From an uncultured Pirellulaceae bacterium (lineage in GTDB: Bacteria > Planctomycetota > Planctomycetia > Pirellulales > Pirellulaceae): a DNA stretch of 34,429 nt. Shown here one piece after another: positions 17,533-25,409 of the stretch (the first letter of the stretch is position 1; each line of letters opens with the position of its first letter). The notes under the pieces were generated by a model. That model searched no databases. It was not told where the DNA came from and was given only the letters and a program-made list of their open reading frames with translations. The stretch covers positions 1 through 34,429 of the forward strand of contig CALKCK010000058.1 in NCBI GenBank assembly GCA_938083195.1, written 5' to 3'. Made by a program: the position numbers and the translations under genes.

Positions 17533-17732
17533 TAACACTCAAATTTCCAATCGGAACAACGGAAAAACTTCGCACGCAAACCTCCAGCGGTTGCGAAGAT
17601 TAACAGAACGCTACCCCCTGGAAAACGCCAATCGTTTTCGAGAGGAATCACTCCGACCTTTGCTAAATCCTCAGATAGACCATCGTCTCGAAACAAAAAC
17701 ACAAGAGACCGCACAGGCCAAAAACGGGCCAT
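17532..17732 (-). CDS. Possible small ORF coupled to the HExxH lipoprotein
   Basis: A 66-codon ORF (MARFWPVRSLVFLF...DWKFEC) begins with an ATG that has AAGG eight bases upstream. It ends in TAA overlapping the ATG of the lipoprotein (TAATG), an arrangement typical of translational coupling. It has a hydrophobic start and a second hydrophobic patch (VLLIFATAGG). I recognise no family, and chance occurrence is possible. It could be a real small protein or a leader ORF. Confidence 0.3.
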   Translation of the reverse strand: MARFWPVRSLVFLFRDDGLSEDLAKVGVIPLENDWRFPGGSVLLIFATAGGLRAKFFRCSDWKFEC

Positions 17733-18091
17733 CCGCAACACCTTACCGAAGCGGGGGCCTGACGTAGACCAATCTCCAACAATAATTTATTCGAGGTTAA
17801 CCGCTGGAAATACTAACCAAGTTGGAAGCGCTGACAAAAACTATCCTTTAGGCGTGACCCTGTTCTACGGCTCGCTACCGGCGACTACCGAGCCGACCTC
17901 GCCGAACCACATCACCAAAAGTGATAGCAACCCGAGGCCAAATTGTAGTCTCAATACTAAACTCGCCACTTTATCAGCTGCCGGATAACAAATTCATATT
18001 GACCCGCGACACCCAAAAAGTGCAGAATTCCGTTTGATCCAGTCTTTCGGATTTGTTTTCCGATTGCCAACATCCACGGAAGGATTTGATA
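17733..18091. other. Intergenic region with two small hairpins
   Basis: This divergent region has no credible gene. Two perfect short stem-loops occur in tandem: CGGCTCG/CGAGCCG (17868-17874 with 17889-17895, 14-base loop) and ATCAC/GTGAT (17911-17915 with 17921-17925). Neither is followed by a T-run. They may be regulatory or part of a leader. Confidence 0.4.
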
Positions 18092-18799
18092 ATGCCGCGT
18101 TTTTTTGGGCGATATAGTTTCACCGGGCTCACTGCAATCTTCGCAATTAGCCTGATCTCTTTTACCGGTTGCATGGAAGAGAAATCCGCTCAACTAACAA
18201 CTGATCCGCCAAGCGACACAACTACCAACGTGCAGGATGGGACTGTCTCCCCCGAAACAAATACCGTGGCAGTAGTCAGCACCACCGAGGTGTCATCACC
18301 TGCAAAAGTGACGGCCCAGGAAATCACTGCTAATTCGACACCATCCGAAGTTTGCCAACGATTTCTTGACCTTCTTCAATCAGGCAATCGAATCGCTGCG
18401 GAAAACTTACTGACCCGCACAGCACTGACGGCAACGACCAAAGCTGGGCTAAAACTTGAACCGATGGGCGGACCCACATCCACGTATCGAACTGGAGAAG
18501 TTCGTTACGCGACCAATAAACAAAAACTCGCTCACGTCGACACCTATGTGATCGACAATGTCGATGGCGAACCTTACGAGATGGAAGTCACCTGGCAACT
18601 CCACAAGCACCTCAATGGATGGCGAATTTCTGGACTGATGCTGGAACTTGAACCTGGCCAAACAAAAGATCTACTTTCTCTTGAAAATCAATTTGATGTG
18701 GCCAAACTACAAAGCCTTGCTGGCGTGGAGGCACTCGAAGAAACCGAGCCGCCGCAGGCGAAGGTAAGCGATAACAATCAATCGTTACAATTGAAATGA
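18092..18799 (+). CDS. Planctomycete lipoprotein of unknown function
   Basis: The 235-residue protein has a signal sequence and lipobox ending SFTGC, a Thr/Ser-rich linker to about residue 75, and a single compact domain. The domain begins with TPSEVCQRFLDLLQSGN and continues through WQLHKHLNGWRISGL, which resembles NTF2-like/DUF4878-type lipoprotein domains. The start at 18092 is set by AAGGA at 18079-18083; an in-frame ATG at 18053 lacks this. I recognise no catalytic motif. It is anchored in a membrane and probably binds a ligand or partner. Confidence 0.8.
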   Translation: MPRFFGRYSFTGLTAIFAISLISFTGCMEEKSAQLTTDPPSDTTTNVQDGTVSPETNTVAVVSTTEVSSPAKVTAQEITANSTPSEVCQRFLDLLQSGNRIAAENLLTRTALTATTKAGLKLEPMGGPTSTYRTGEVRYATNKQKLAHVDTYVIDNVDGEPYEMEVTWQLHKHLNGWRISGLMLELEPGQTKDLLSLENQFDVAKLQSLAGVEALEETEPPQAKVSDNNQSLQLK

Positions 18800-18943
18800 A
18801 TCTCAATTCGGGCTTCTTCACAGAATCCGATCGACGCCTTGGCGATTCAAGCTGACAAAATTCCTGATCAACCAGTGAACGATTTATCGATTTCTCGCCC
18901 GCCAGCGGCCACACACTGGAATTAACTCGCGAAACGCCCAGTT

Positions 18944-18966
18944 AATCGTTAATAATTAAAACGATT
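18944..18966. promoter_or_regulatory. Inverted repeat upstream of the desaturase (left)
   Basis: AATCGTT at 18944-18950 and AACGATT at 18960-18966 are perfectly complementary across nine A+T-rich bases. The dyad has the size of a dimeric repressor operator. The binding factor is unknown. Confidence 0.45.
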
Positions 18967-18984
18967 TCACGGGCAACCCAACAC

Positions 18985-19016
18985 CTATTCGCCTGTTCGT
19001 TTACGTCAGGTGAATA
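18985..19016. promoter_or_regulatory. Inverted repeat upstream of the desaturase (right)
   Basis: CTATTCGCCTG at 18985-18995 is mirrored by CAGGTGAATA at 19007-19016 across 11 bases, with one G-T-type mismatch. It could be an operator or an RNA hairpin in the leader. It lies about 110 bases before the ATG. Confidence 0.45.
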
Positions 19017-19123
19017 AGTGAACTTTCGCCAGCGACGGCACAAGACTAGACTAAACGTTAAATAAGTCGCTCATTCTGATTCGCGGGTTAAGCCCGTTCC
19101 TCAACGATTTGACCAAAGAAGCC

Positions 19124-20137
19124 ATGGCTACTGAAACTCAACCCGAACAAAAAAACATTTCTGACGAAGCGGCTAAAACAGACGCGATTGCCAAAGACAT
19201 TCACGTTGAAAAGGAACGAGTTGGCCAAACGCGGATTCCTAAACCAGAGGGAGTCAATGCGGACAGCAAAGTGCTTTGGTCTTATATTATCCCAGTCATC
19301 ATTTTTCACCTTCTAGTTCCACTCGCGTTTATTCCCTATTTCTTCTCCTGGTGGGGCCTCCTTTTTCTGCCTGTGGGTAACTACATTTTTACTTCCATGG
19401 GAATCGGCGCTGGCTACCATCGCCTCCTGACCCATCGTGGTTTCGATTGCCCCAAGTGGTTTGAGTACACGCTGGCGACATTGGGCGTCTGTAGTTTTCA
19501 AGACTCTCCAGCGCGGTGGGTTCTTGTCCATCGTGTGCACCATCAGCATTCCGATCACCAACCAGACCCACACACCCCTAACGTCAGTGGGTATTGGTCA
19601 CACATGGGTTGGATGTTCGTCGACAACGCAAACCTGAGCACCGCGTCGGCCTATGACAAGTATGTTCGCGATCTGATGCGAGATAAGTATTACATGTGGC
19701 TCCAACGAGGCTTTAACTGGGTTGGCGTCTATGCAGTCCACGCGTTACTGTTACTCGGCATTGGATTCGGCCTCGCGTTTGTATTTGCTCCAGAAAACAT
19801 AACGCGGTTTACTGCCCAGTTCTTTTTCTGGACCGTGATCATGCGAACGGTCTATACCTGGCACGTCACTTGGGCGATCAATTCCGCTGCACACATGTGG
19901 GGTTACCGAAATTACGAAACGCGTGAAGACAGTCGGAACAACTGGCTGTTCGCCTTGTTGACCAATGGAGAAGGCTGGCACAACAACCACCACGCCGATC
20001 CTCGATCAGCTCGACACGGGCATCGCTGGTGGGAAATCGATTTGACCTACCTCAGCTTAGCCGCACTTCAAAAGGTCGGCATCGTAAGAAATTTAGTAGG
20101 CCCCAACAATTCAGCTTTGAATCGCAAGGCAATCTAG
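19124..20137 (+). CDS. Acyl-CoA (delta-9 type) fatty acid desaturase
   Basis: The 337-residue membrane di-iron enzyme has all three histidine boxes: HRLLTH (~99), HRVHH (~135) and GEGWHNNHH (~285), followed by the typical RHGHRWWEIDLTY. Four or so membrane segments flank the boxes. It introduces a double bond into a saturated acyl chain, usually at C9, and controls membrane fluidity. ATG at 19124 is preferred over an in-frame TTG at 19109, because AAAGAAG lies close upstream. The N-terminal 45 residues are a charged extension. Two inverted repeats upstream suggest regulation. It is convergent with the aldehyde dehydrogenase gene. Confidence 0.94.
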   Translation: MATETQPEQKNISDEAAKTDAIAKDIHVEKERVGQTRIPKPEGVNADSKVLWSYIIPVIIFHLLVPLAFIPYFFSWWGLLFLPVGNYIFTSMGIGAGYHRLLTHRGFDCPKWFEYTLATLGVCSFQDSPARWVLVHRVHHQHSDHQPDPHTPNVSGYWSHMGWMFVDNANLSTASAYDKYVRDLMRDKYYMWLQRGFNWVGVYAVHALLLLGIGFGLAFVFAPENITRFTAQFFFWTVIMRTVYTWHVTWAINSAAHMWGYRNYETREDSRNNWLFALLTNGEGWHNNHHADPRSARHGHRWWEIDLTYLSLAALQKVGIVRNLVGPNNSALNRKAI

Positions 20138-20179
20138 GTAACTGGCTGCTAAAGTTGTAGCCACCGTCCCGCTACCTGA

Positions 20180-21730
20180 TTAGAGGTCGAACTTAATGCC
20201 TTGGGCAAGCGGTAATTCTGTTGAGTAATTAATCGTATTGGTGGCGCGCCGCATGTACGACTTCCAGGCGTCGGATCCAGATTCCCGTCCGCCCCCCGTA
20301 TCTTTTTCTCCTCCAAAAGCGCCCCCGATTTCCGCACCGCTGGTTCCGATGTTGACGTTGGCAATACCACAATCGGAGCCTGCCGGTGAACAGAATAGTT
20401 CAGCCTCTCGCACATCACTTGTGAATATCGAACTCGATAGCCCCTGCCGAACACTGTTTTGAATTGCGATCGCCTCCGATAGTTCACTGTAGCGAATCAC
20501 GTAGGTAATTGGGGCAAATGTTTCTTTATGCGTTATCAAAGCATCTTTTGAAATTTCGACGAGGGCTGGTTTAACGTAAACTCCGTGGCCAATTTCGTTA
20601 GCCAGTCGTTGGCCACCATGTACCATACCTCCCTCCGCACGGGCAGCTTCAAGTGCCGCCTGCATTTTCTCTGCTGCTTCTTCGTCAATTAATGGCCCAA
20701 TCAGTGTCGAAGCCTCCAATGGGTTACCAATCGACAACTGGCCGTAGGCAGCGAGTAGTTTTTCCATCAACTCATCCGCAATTGACTCATGAACAATTAA
20801 CCGCCGTAAAGACGTGCATCGTTGACCGCAGGTACCGACAGCTGAGAAGATAATTCCACGCACCGCCAGCGACAAATCGGCAGTAGGCGCCACGATCGCC
20901 GCATTGTTTCCCCCCAACTCTAAAAGCGGTCGGCCCAACCTCGCACCGACGGCAGCCGCAACCGATTTCCCCATCGCCGATGAGCCCGTTGCCGAAATCA
21001 ACGGCAATCCAGGGTGAGCGGCAATCGCTTCACCAATTTCACGGCCTCCAATCAACAACTGGATAAGATTCTTAGGTGCGTCGTCGAATGCCGCAATCGC
21101 CTTCATCGCAATCAAATGACAACCAATCGCCGTCAAAGGTGTTTTCTCCGAAGGCTTCCAAAGAACGGGGTCGCCGCAAACCAGCGCCAGCATCGAATTC
21201 CACGCCCAAACCGCCACTGGAAAATTGAACGCGCTAATGACCCCAATTGGACCCAGGGGATGCCACTGTTCAGTTAAACGGTGCATCGGTCGTTCACTAG
21301 CGATCGTCAAACCATAAAGCTGACGACTCAACCCAACGGCAAAATCGCAGATGTCAATCATCTCTTGGACTTCGCCGAGAGCTTCTTGATAAATCTTGCC
21401 GCAGTCGACGGTGACTAAGTAGGCCAACTGCTCTTTATTCGCTCGAAGTTCGTTACCAATCTCACGAACTAATTGTCCACGTATTGGTGCCGGCACCGTT
21501 CGCCACGCATGAAATGCTTCCGTCGCCGCAGCAACTGCTTCATCGACTTTCTCGGTCGAACAAAACTGAATCACACCCGTCGAACTGCCATCGATTGGCG
21601 AAATCACATCGACAACTTCCCCCGATCCAGTCTCCCAATTTTCACCGACCGCAATTGACTGCAAAGGTAGTTCAGCCCCTAGCTCTTTTAGTATCTCCAA
21701 CGCCCGAACCGAAAAATCGACTGAATTCAT
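20180..21730 (-). CDS. Aldehyde dehydrogenase, ALDH7/antiquitin-like
   Basis: The 516-residue protein has the ALDH fold landmarks: ISAFNFPVAVWAWN, WKPSEKTPLTA, the Glu in LELGGNNAAIV and the catalytic Cys in GQRCTSLRRL (~303). It ends with GGAFGGEKDTGGGRESGSD (motif EKDTGGGRESG). The RCTSLRR and GGEK-TGGGRESGSDAW versions are typical of the antiquitin/AmaB branch, which oxidises alpha-aminoadipate semialdehyde in lysine breakdown. ATG at 21730 is preferred over GTG at 21742, with GAGTGG upstream. A PhyH-type oxygenase gene lies upstream on the same strand, with a 170-base gap that makes cotranscription uncertain. Confidence 0.9.
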   Translation of the reverse strand: MNSVDFSVRALEILKELGAELPLQSIAVGENWETGSGEVVDVISPIDGSSTGVIQFCSTEKVDEAVAAATEAFHAWRTVPAPIRGQLVREIGNELRANKEQLAYLVTVDCGKIYQEALGEVQEMIDICDFAVGLSRQLYGLTIASERPMHRLTEQWHPLGPIGVISAFNFPVAVWAWNSMLALVCGDPVLWKPSEKTPLTAIGCHLIAMKAIAAFDDAPKNLIQLLIGGREIGEAIAAHPGLPLISATGSSAMGKSVAAAVGARLGRPLLELGGNNAAIVAPTADLSLAVRGIIFSAVGTCGQRCTSLRRLIVHESIADELMEKLLAAYGQLSIGNPLEASTLIGPLIDEEAAEKMQAALEAARAEGGMVHGGQRLANEIGHGVYVKPALVEISKDALITHKETFAPITYVIRYSELSEAIAIQNSVRQGLSSSIFTSDVREAELFCSPAGSDCGIANVNIGTSGAEIGGAFGGEKDTGGGRESGSDAWKSYMRRATNTINYSTELPLAQGIKFDL

Positions 21731-21900
21731 GTTGCTAACCACTCGAAAATATTTATCTAATTAGAACCTGATCATAACCCAAATGAATCCGGATGAAATC
21801 GGGGCACGCGCTAAATACTCCACTCCCTCCGCCAACTTCAAACATGTAGCGACAGTCAACCAAAATTAGACTGCACCGAATCCAGACTCCCCAGGCTCTT

Positions 21901-22605
21901 TTAAACCCTCTCCTCAACTACTTCGCCGGTCGAAAATCGGTACCGCATATTTCGATAAACGCAAACGTCGGTAATGTCATCGGGCGTGCCGGCTGGAGCC
22001 GAACGATAATTAATGGATACCCGTTTGCTGTCATTGATTGGCAGCACTCGGTGCCAACAGTGTCCGTGCAATAACACGAGAGTTCCCTTTTGTAATTGCA
22101 GCACTACCTGACCATCGAGGTCTTCATTGGGCGCCCCTGCAGGGAGAACGCCGCGTCGATGAGATCCCGGCATGACGACAGTTTTCCCACCGGTCTTGTC
22201 ATTGATGTCATGAGGATAAACCAAGCGGTTTAAATTAAACTGTGACGCATTCTCCGGTGGACAATCCTGATGCCATGACTGCCCCTCACTATTCCGATTC
22301 GAAAACATCACCATCGTATATTGTTCACACCAATGTTCCCCCAAAATCGCTGCGGTCAATCGTTGAAGATTATGCTGATTACCCACTGCATCGAAATCAA
22401 AAACACCCTCTCGCTGTGGAAACCAGGGAATCACATCGGCTTTAGATTTCTGTAAAAACTCAGCATCGTGCAGGAAACTTGGAGACTCTCCAAACTCCTC
22501 GAATATCAAGTTACCCAATCGATCCATCTCTTCAGACTGAAAAAAAGACTCCACGACAACGAAGCCATCCTCCCAGAACCGCTCCGCAAGCTTTTCAAAT
22601 TCCAT
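21901..22605 (-). CDS. Phytanoyl-CoA dioxygenase (PhyH) family protein
   Basis: The 234-residue protein has the Fe(II)/2-oxoglutarate facial triad: WHQDC (His-x-Asp, ~110) and the distal His in HCWHRVLP (~183), followed by the Arg in SKRVSINYR for 2-oxoglutarate. GKTVVMPGSHRRG is the typical PhyH turn between them. Such enzymes hydroxylate small molecules or lipids; the substrate is not predictable. The start is ATG at 22605, with GGAGAG upstream. It is divergent from the RNase HII-like gene by only 88 bases, so their promoters overlap or abut. Confidence 0.88.
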   Translation of the reverse strand: MEFEKLAERFWEDGFVVVESFFQSEEMDRLGNLIFEEFGESPSFLHDAEFLQKSKADVIPWFPQREGVFDFDAVGNQHNLQRLTAAILGEHWCEQYTMVMFSNRNSEGQSWHQDCPPENASQFNLNRLVYPHDINDKTGGKTVVMPGSHRRGVLPAGAPNEDLDGQVVLQLQKGTLVLLHGHCWHRVLPINDSKRVSINYRSAPAGTPDDITDVCVYRNMRYRFSTGEVVEERV

Positions 22606-22693
22606 AAAATTACGCTCTCCAACGCGAATCAAATCTTTAAATCAGGGTCAAAACCGGCGAAGACAGCATCCGCCACCTTTCCGACTCCATTTC

Positions 22694-23746
22694 ATGGATA
22701 GCAGTTGTTCGGGTATCATAACAAACCGCGTGGGGCATGCCGTTGTCCGCCGTTTACGAAATTCTAATTCGATTCTCGAAAGCGTTAAGTTGCCTTATCT
22801 CATTGGAACTGACGAAGCAGGCTACGGACCCAATCTCGGTCCCTTGACAATTGCCGGTACACTTTGGGAAACCGAATCGATAGAAACCGATCTTTATCAG
22901 GCTTTAAGCGACACGGTCGCAAGCCGCTCAACTCGATCCCTGGCCACCCCAAAACTCTTTATTGCAGACTCTAAAAAGGTCTATTCTGGCTCGATCCGCC
23001 AATTAGAAACGAACGTTCTCGCAATAGTTTACGCATTAAAAGGAAAAATCCCTGCCGACTGGCAAGAATTAGTCGAACTGCTTTGCCCACAACACCTCCC
23101 AACTCACAACGAACAACAACTCTGGCTGGACGGACAAACAAAACTCCTCCCACTGACGGGTGACTCTGACAAAATCAAAATGATCGGAGATTCATTTCAG
23201 CAAAATTGCACACGCGCCGGCGTCAAGTTACTTGACATAGAGTGTCATCCAATCTTCCCCCCCCAATTTAATAACGAACTTATATCGCTCGGAAACAAAG
23301 CAACCCTGCTGTCTACCTACACCCTCGAAATCGTCCAGCGATTAATGATCCCCTGTGACGACGACACAGAAATTGGCTGTGATAAACACGGCGGCCGCAG
23401 CAAGTACGCCGATTTGGTTCAAGAAATTTTGGCGGAAAACCTCGTCCTGATTGGGAATGAAACACGAGAAATGAGCGACTACAGCTTTCGCCAAAACGAC
23501 CACGACGTTTTTATACGCTTTCAGGCAAAAGGGGAGTCATTCCTGCCAACAGCGCTCGCATCGATGATTGCAAAATACCTAAGAGAAGTATTCATGGGGA
23601 TCTGGAATCAATACTGGCGCGAGCAAATCCCAGAAATTAAACCCACCAAAGGCTACCCCGTCGACGCCAAGAGGTTTAAATCTGAAATCGCCGACCTCCA
23701 ATCAAAACTGGGGCTCAGTGATCACCTTATTTGGCGAAATAAATAA
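22694..23746 (+). CDS. Divergent RNase HII-like protein
   Basis: The 350-residue protein contains the RNase HII core in order: GTDEAGYGPNLGPL (~38-51), ADSKK (~94), CDKHGGRSKY (third acidic site), KGESFLPTALASMIAKYLRE, and KGYPVDAKRF near the end. RNase HII cleaves RNA in RNA-DNA hybrids. It differs from the family in three ways. The GRG junction-recognition loop reads GYG. The fourth acidic position is Glu where family members have Asp. About 100 residues are inserted between the second and third motifs, making it far longer than the usual ~200. It may have a different substrate. Only one ATG precedes the domain, so the start is 22694, with no clear Shine-Dalgarno. Confidence 0.78.
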   Translation: MDSSCSGIITNRVGHAVVRRLRNSNSILESVKLPYLIGTDEAGYGPNLGPLTIAGTLWETESIETDLYQALSDTVASRSTRSLATPKLFIADSKKVYSGSIRQLETNVLAIVYALKGKIPADWQELVELLCPQHLPTHNEQQLWLDGQTKLLPLTGDSDKIKMIGDSFQQNCTRAGVKLLDIECHPIFPPQFNNELISLGNKATLLSTYTLEIVQRLMIPCDDDTEIGCDKHGGRSKYADLVQEILAENLVLIGNETREMSDYSFRQNDHDVFIRFQAKGESFLPTALASMIAKYLREVFMGIWNQYWREQIPEIKPTKGYPVDAKRFKSEIADLQSKLGLSDHLIWRNK

Positions 23747-23839
23747 TCGCCCAAAACTAAACTCAAATGCTGGCATTTCCAATTTCAGTCCACGATAATG
23801 CGGACTTCATTTTTCAACCGCCCCACCCACCAAAACGCC

Positions 23840-24877
23840 ATGTATTTCAAACTAAATATTCTGTTCGCTGTAACGGCACTCTGTTTTTTAACGTCGAACC
23901 AAACGTCGACTGTTTGCGGCCATGAAATTGCGTCGGAAATGACAGATTCAGCTAATCATTTATTGCAATCTCTCACCCCGAAACAAAAGGCAATTCTGGT
24001 TTTTCCGCTCGACAACAAACTACGAAAAGATTGGCAGTTTATCCCAATGGAGAGGGAGGGCCTAAGCCTAAAGAACCTCCAGCCGAATCAACGACTTCTG
24101 GCAATGTCTCTGATCCAAACGGCACTCAGCCATCGCGGTTACTCAACTTCGCTGCAAATCATGGCTTTGGAGCAAATTCTGCATGAAATGGAAAACAATT
24201 CTCCCAAACGTGATCCCGAAAAATACCACCTTTTCATGTTCGGAACACCGTCGCTCAAAACCCCCTGGGGATGGAGAATTGAAGGACACCACCTCTCCAT
24301 TAGCGTTACCGTCGTTGAAAAAGAAGTTGTCGTGACCCCTGCATTTTTTGGCTCTAATCCAGGTGAAGTTCAATCAGGGCAATTTAAAGGGGTACGCGTC
24401 CTCGGCAAAGAAGAAGATCTCGGTCGTCGCTTGGTGAAAGGACTCACTGCGGAACAACAGACTGTCGCTGTGTTTAGCAAAAAAGCCCCTAGAGATGTCA
24501 TTAACGGCCCCGGCCGAGATGCTACGGTCCTCACGCCCAAAGGACTCTCTGCGGCAAAAATGACGGACGAACAAAAATCGATGCTCCGACAGATTGTCGA
24601 TTCTCACCTCAACAAATGTCGCGCGGAACTTGCTGCTAACGATTGGAAAAAAATAGAAGTCGGTGGTTTTGATAAATTACACTTTGCCTGGGCTGGTGAG
24701 TTGGAACGAGGAAAACCACATTATTATCGAGTGCAAGGACCGTCCTTTATTCTTGAGTACGACAATACGCAAAATAAAGCCAACCACGTTCATGCAGTTT
24801 GGAGAGATTTCAAGAATGACTTCGGACAAGATCTCCTCAAAAAACACTATCAGTCCAAAGAGCATTCGACCCGCTGA
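23840..24877 (+). CDS. Exported DUF3500 protein
   Basis: The 345-residue protein has a signal peptide (YFKLNILFAVTALCFL) and the DUF3500 pattern: AILVFPLDNKLRKDWQFIP, GWRIEGHHLSI, VTPAFFGSNP, and the ending NHVHAVWRDFKNDFG...HY. The conserved His and Asp residues suggest a metal- or ligand-binding site, but no activity is established that I know of. An in-frame ATG at 23798 would give a longer basic n-region; neither start has a good ribosome site. It lies about 90 bases after the RNase HII-like gene and could be cotranscribed. Confidence 0.85.
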   Translation: MYFKLNILFAVTALCFLTSNQTSTVCGHEIASEMTDSANHLLQSLTPKQKAILVFPLDNKLRKDWQFIPMEREGLSLKNLQPNQRLLAMSLIQTALSHRGYSTSLQIMALEQILHEMENNSPKRDPEKYHLFMFGTPSLKTPWGWRIEGHHLSISVTVVEKEVVVTPAFFGSNPGEVQSGQFKGVRVLGKEEDLGRRLVKGLTAEQQTVAVFSKKAPRDVINGPGRDATVLTPKGLSAAKMTDEQKSMLRQIVDSHLNKCRAELAANDWKKIEVGGFDKLHFAWAGELERGKPHYYRVQGPSFILEYDNTQNKANHVHAVWRDFKNDFGQDLLKKHYQSKEHSTR

Positions 24878-25070
24878 AGAACTAAGAATGCCCAACCCGC
24901 CAATGGAATGATTCTGTTGAGAGCATCGTAGGGTCCTTATTCGTTTTGCCACTTAACAAAGCCGTTGCACGCAAACTTTTCTCAGTTCCGCTAAGTTAAC
25001 TTTTTTCGCTAGCAAACGAGCCTGCAGTCGCCCAAGATCTGGCAGAATTTCTTAGAAGATCCTTAAAATC
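24878..25070. other. Intergenic region before the structured RNA candidate
   Basis: There is no gene. A short palindrome AAGTTAACTT followed by T occurs near 25000. TAAAAT at 25064-25069 could be the -10 box of the RNA listed next; no good -35 box was seen at the right distance. Confidence 0.35.
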
Positions 25071-25298
25071 GGAAAAATTGTGACTTCAGATCCTTGTGAT
25101 GGTCGAAACAAACCTTGGGTTCAATGGACTGAATCCGCGAGGGGGGCCTCGCAAACGAGAACTTGAACAATCGACATGGAAGTTGATTTGTTTGAGTTTT
25201 AGCCTCTCTGCGGCAAGCATTCATTGCGGATTCAATTTTTGGAACCCAAGCCTGTAAACAGCGTTGTGCTTGTTTCAATACACTTACAAAATTTTTTT
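25071..25298 (+). ncRNA. Candidate structured non-coding RNA, long rod with central bubble (6S-like shape)
   Basis: Complementary segments nest in order, outer to inner. TTGTGA 25094-25099 pairs with TTACAA 25284-25289 (one G-U). GAAACAA 25105-25111 pairs with TTGTTTC 25270-25276. CTTGGGTTC 25114-25122 pairs with GAACCCAAG 25242-25250. TGAATCCGC 25130-25138 pairs with GCGGATTCA 25226-25234, with a symmetric 7x7 internal loop before it. Then comes an unpaired bubble (about 25141-25157 and 25201-25223). The tip is a hairpin of 18 pairs with four G-U pairs and one bulge (25158-25175 with 25182-25200, loop AUGGAA). Seven T follow at 25292-25298. A rod with a central bubble and about 200 bases resembles 6S RNA, but no 6S sequence motif was confirmed. 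It could instead be a leader of the BON gene. Confidence 0.55.
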
Positions 25299-25395
25299 GA
25301 TACTGAGCCAACAAATTCAAGTTGATCTGCCGGCACACTCGCCACAAATCAATGATGAGAGGAATTTGTTTGACTGCGATCAACGATTTTGAACC

Positions 25396-25402
25396 AGGAG
25401 GG
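25396..25402 (+). promoter_or_regulatory. Strong ribosome binding site of the BON gene
   Basis: AGGAGGG lies seven bases before the ATG at 25410. It selects that start over an in-frame upstream TTG at 25389. Confidence 0.85.
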
Positions 25403-25409
25403 ATCTCTA

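Larger units (their letters stand above)
18800..19123. other. Desaturase upstream region
   Basis: About 320 bases without a gene. It carries two inverted repeats 80-180 bases before the desaturase start, listed separately. No ORF or clear promoter hexamers were found. Confidence 0.45.

Noticed and set aside
17957..18193. 78-codon minus-strand ORF
   Set aside because: It overlaps the promoter and signal-peptide region of the lipoprotein on the opposite strand, which has a good Shine-Dalgarno and lipobox.
25063..25383. 105-codon minus-strand ORF across the structured RNA region
   Set aside because: It starts at TTG with no ribosome site, has no family-like sequence, and its bases are better explained by the nested complementary segments.
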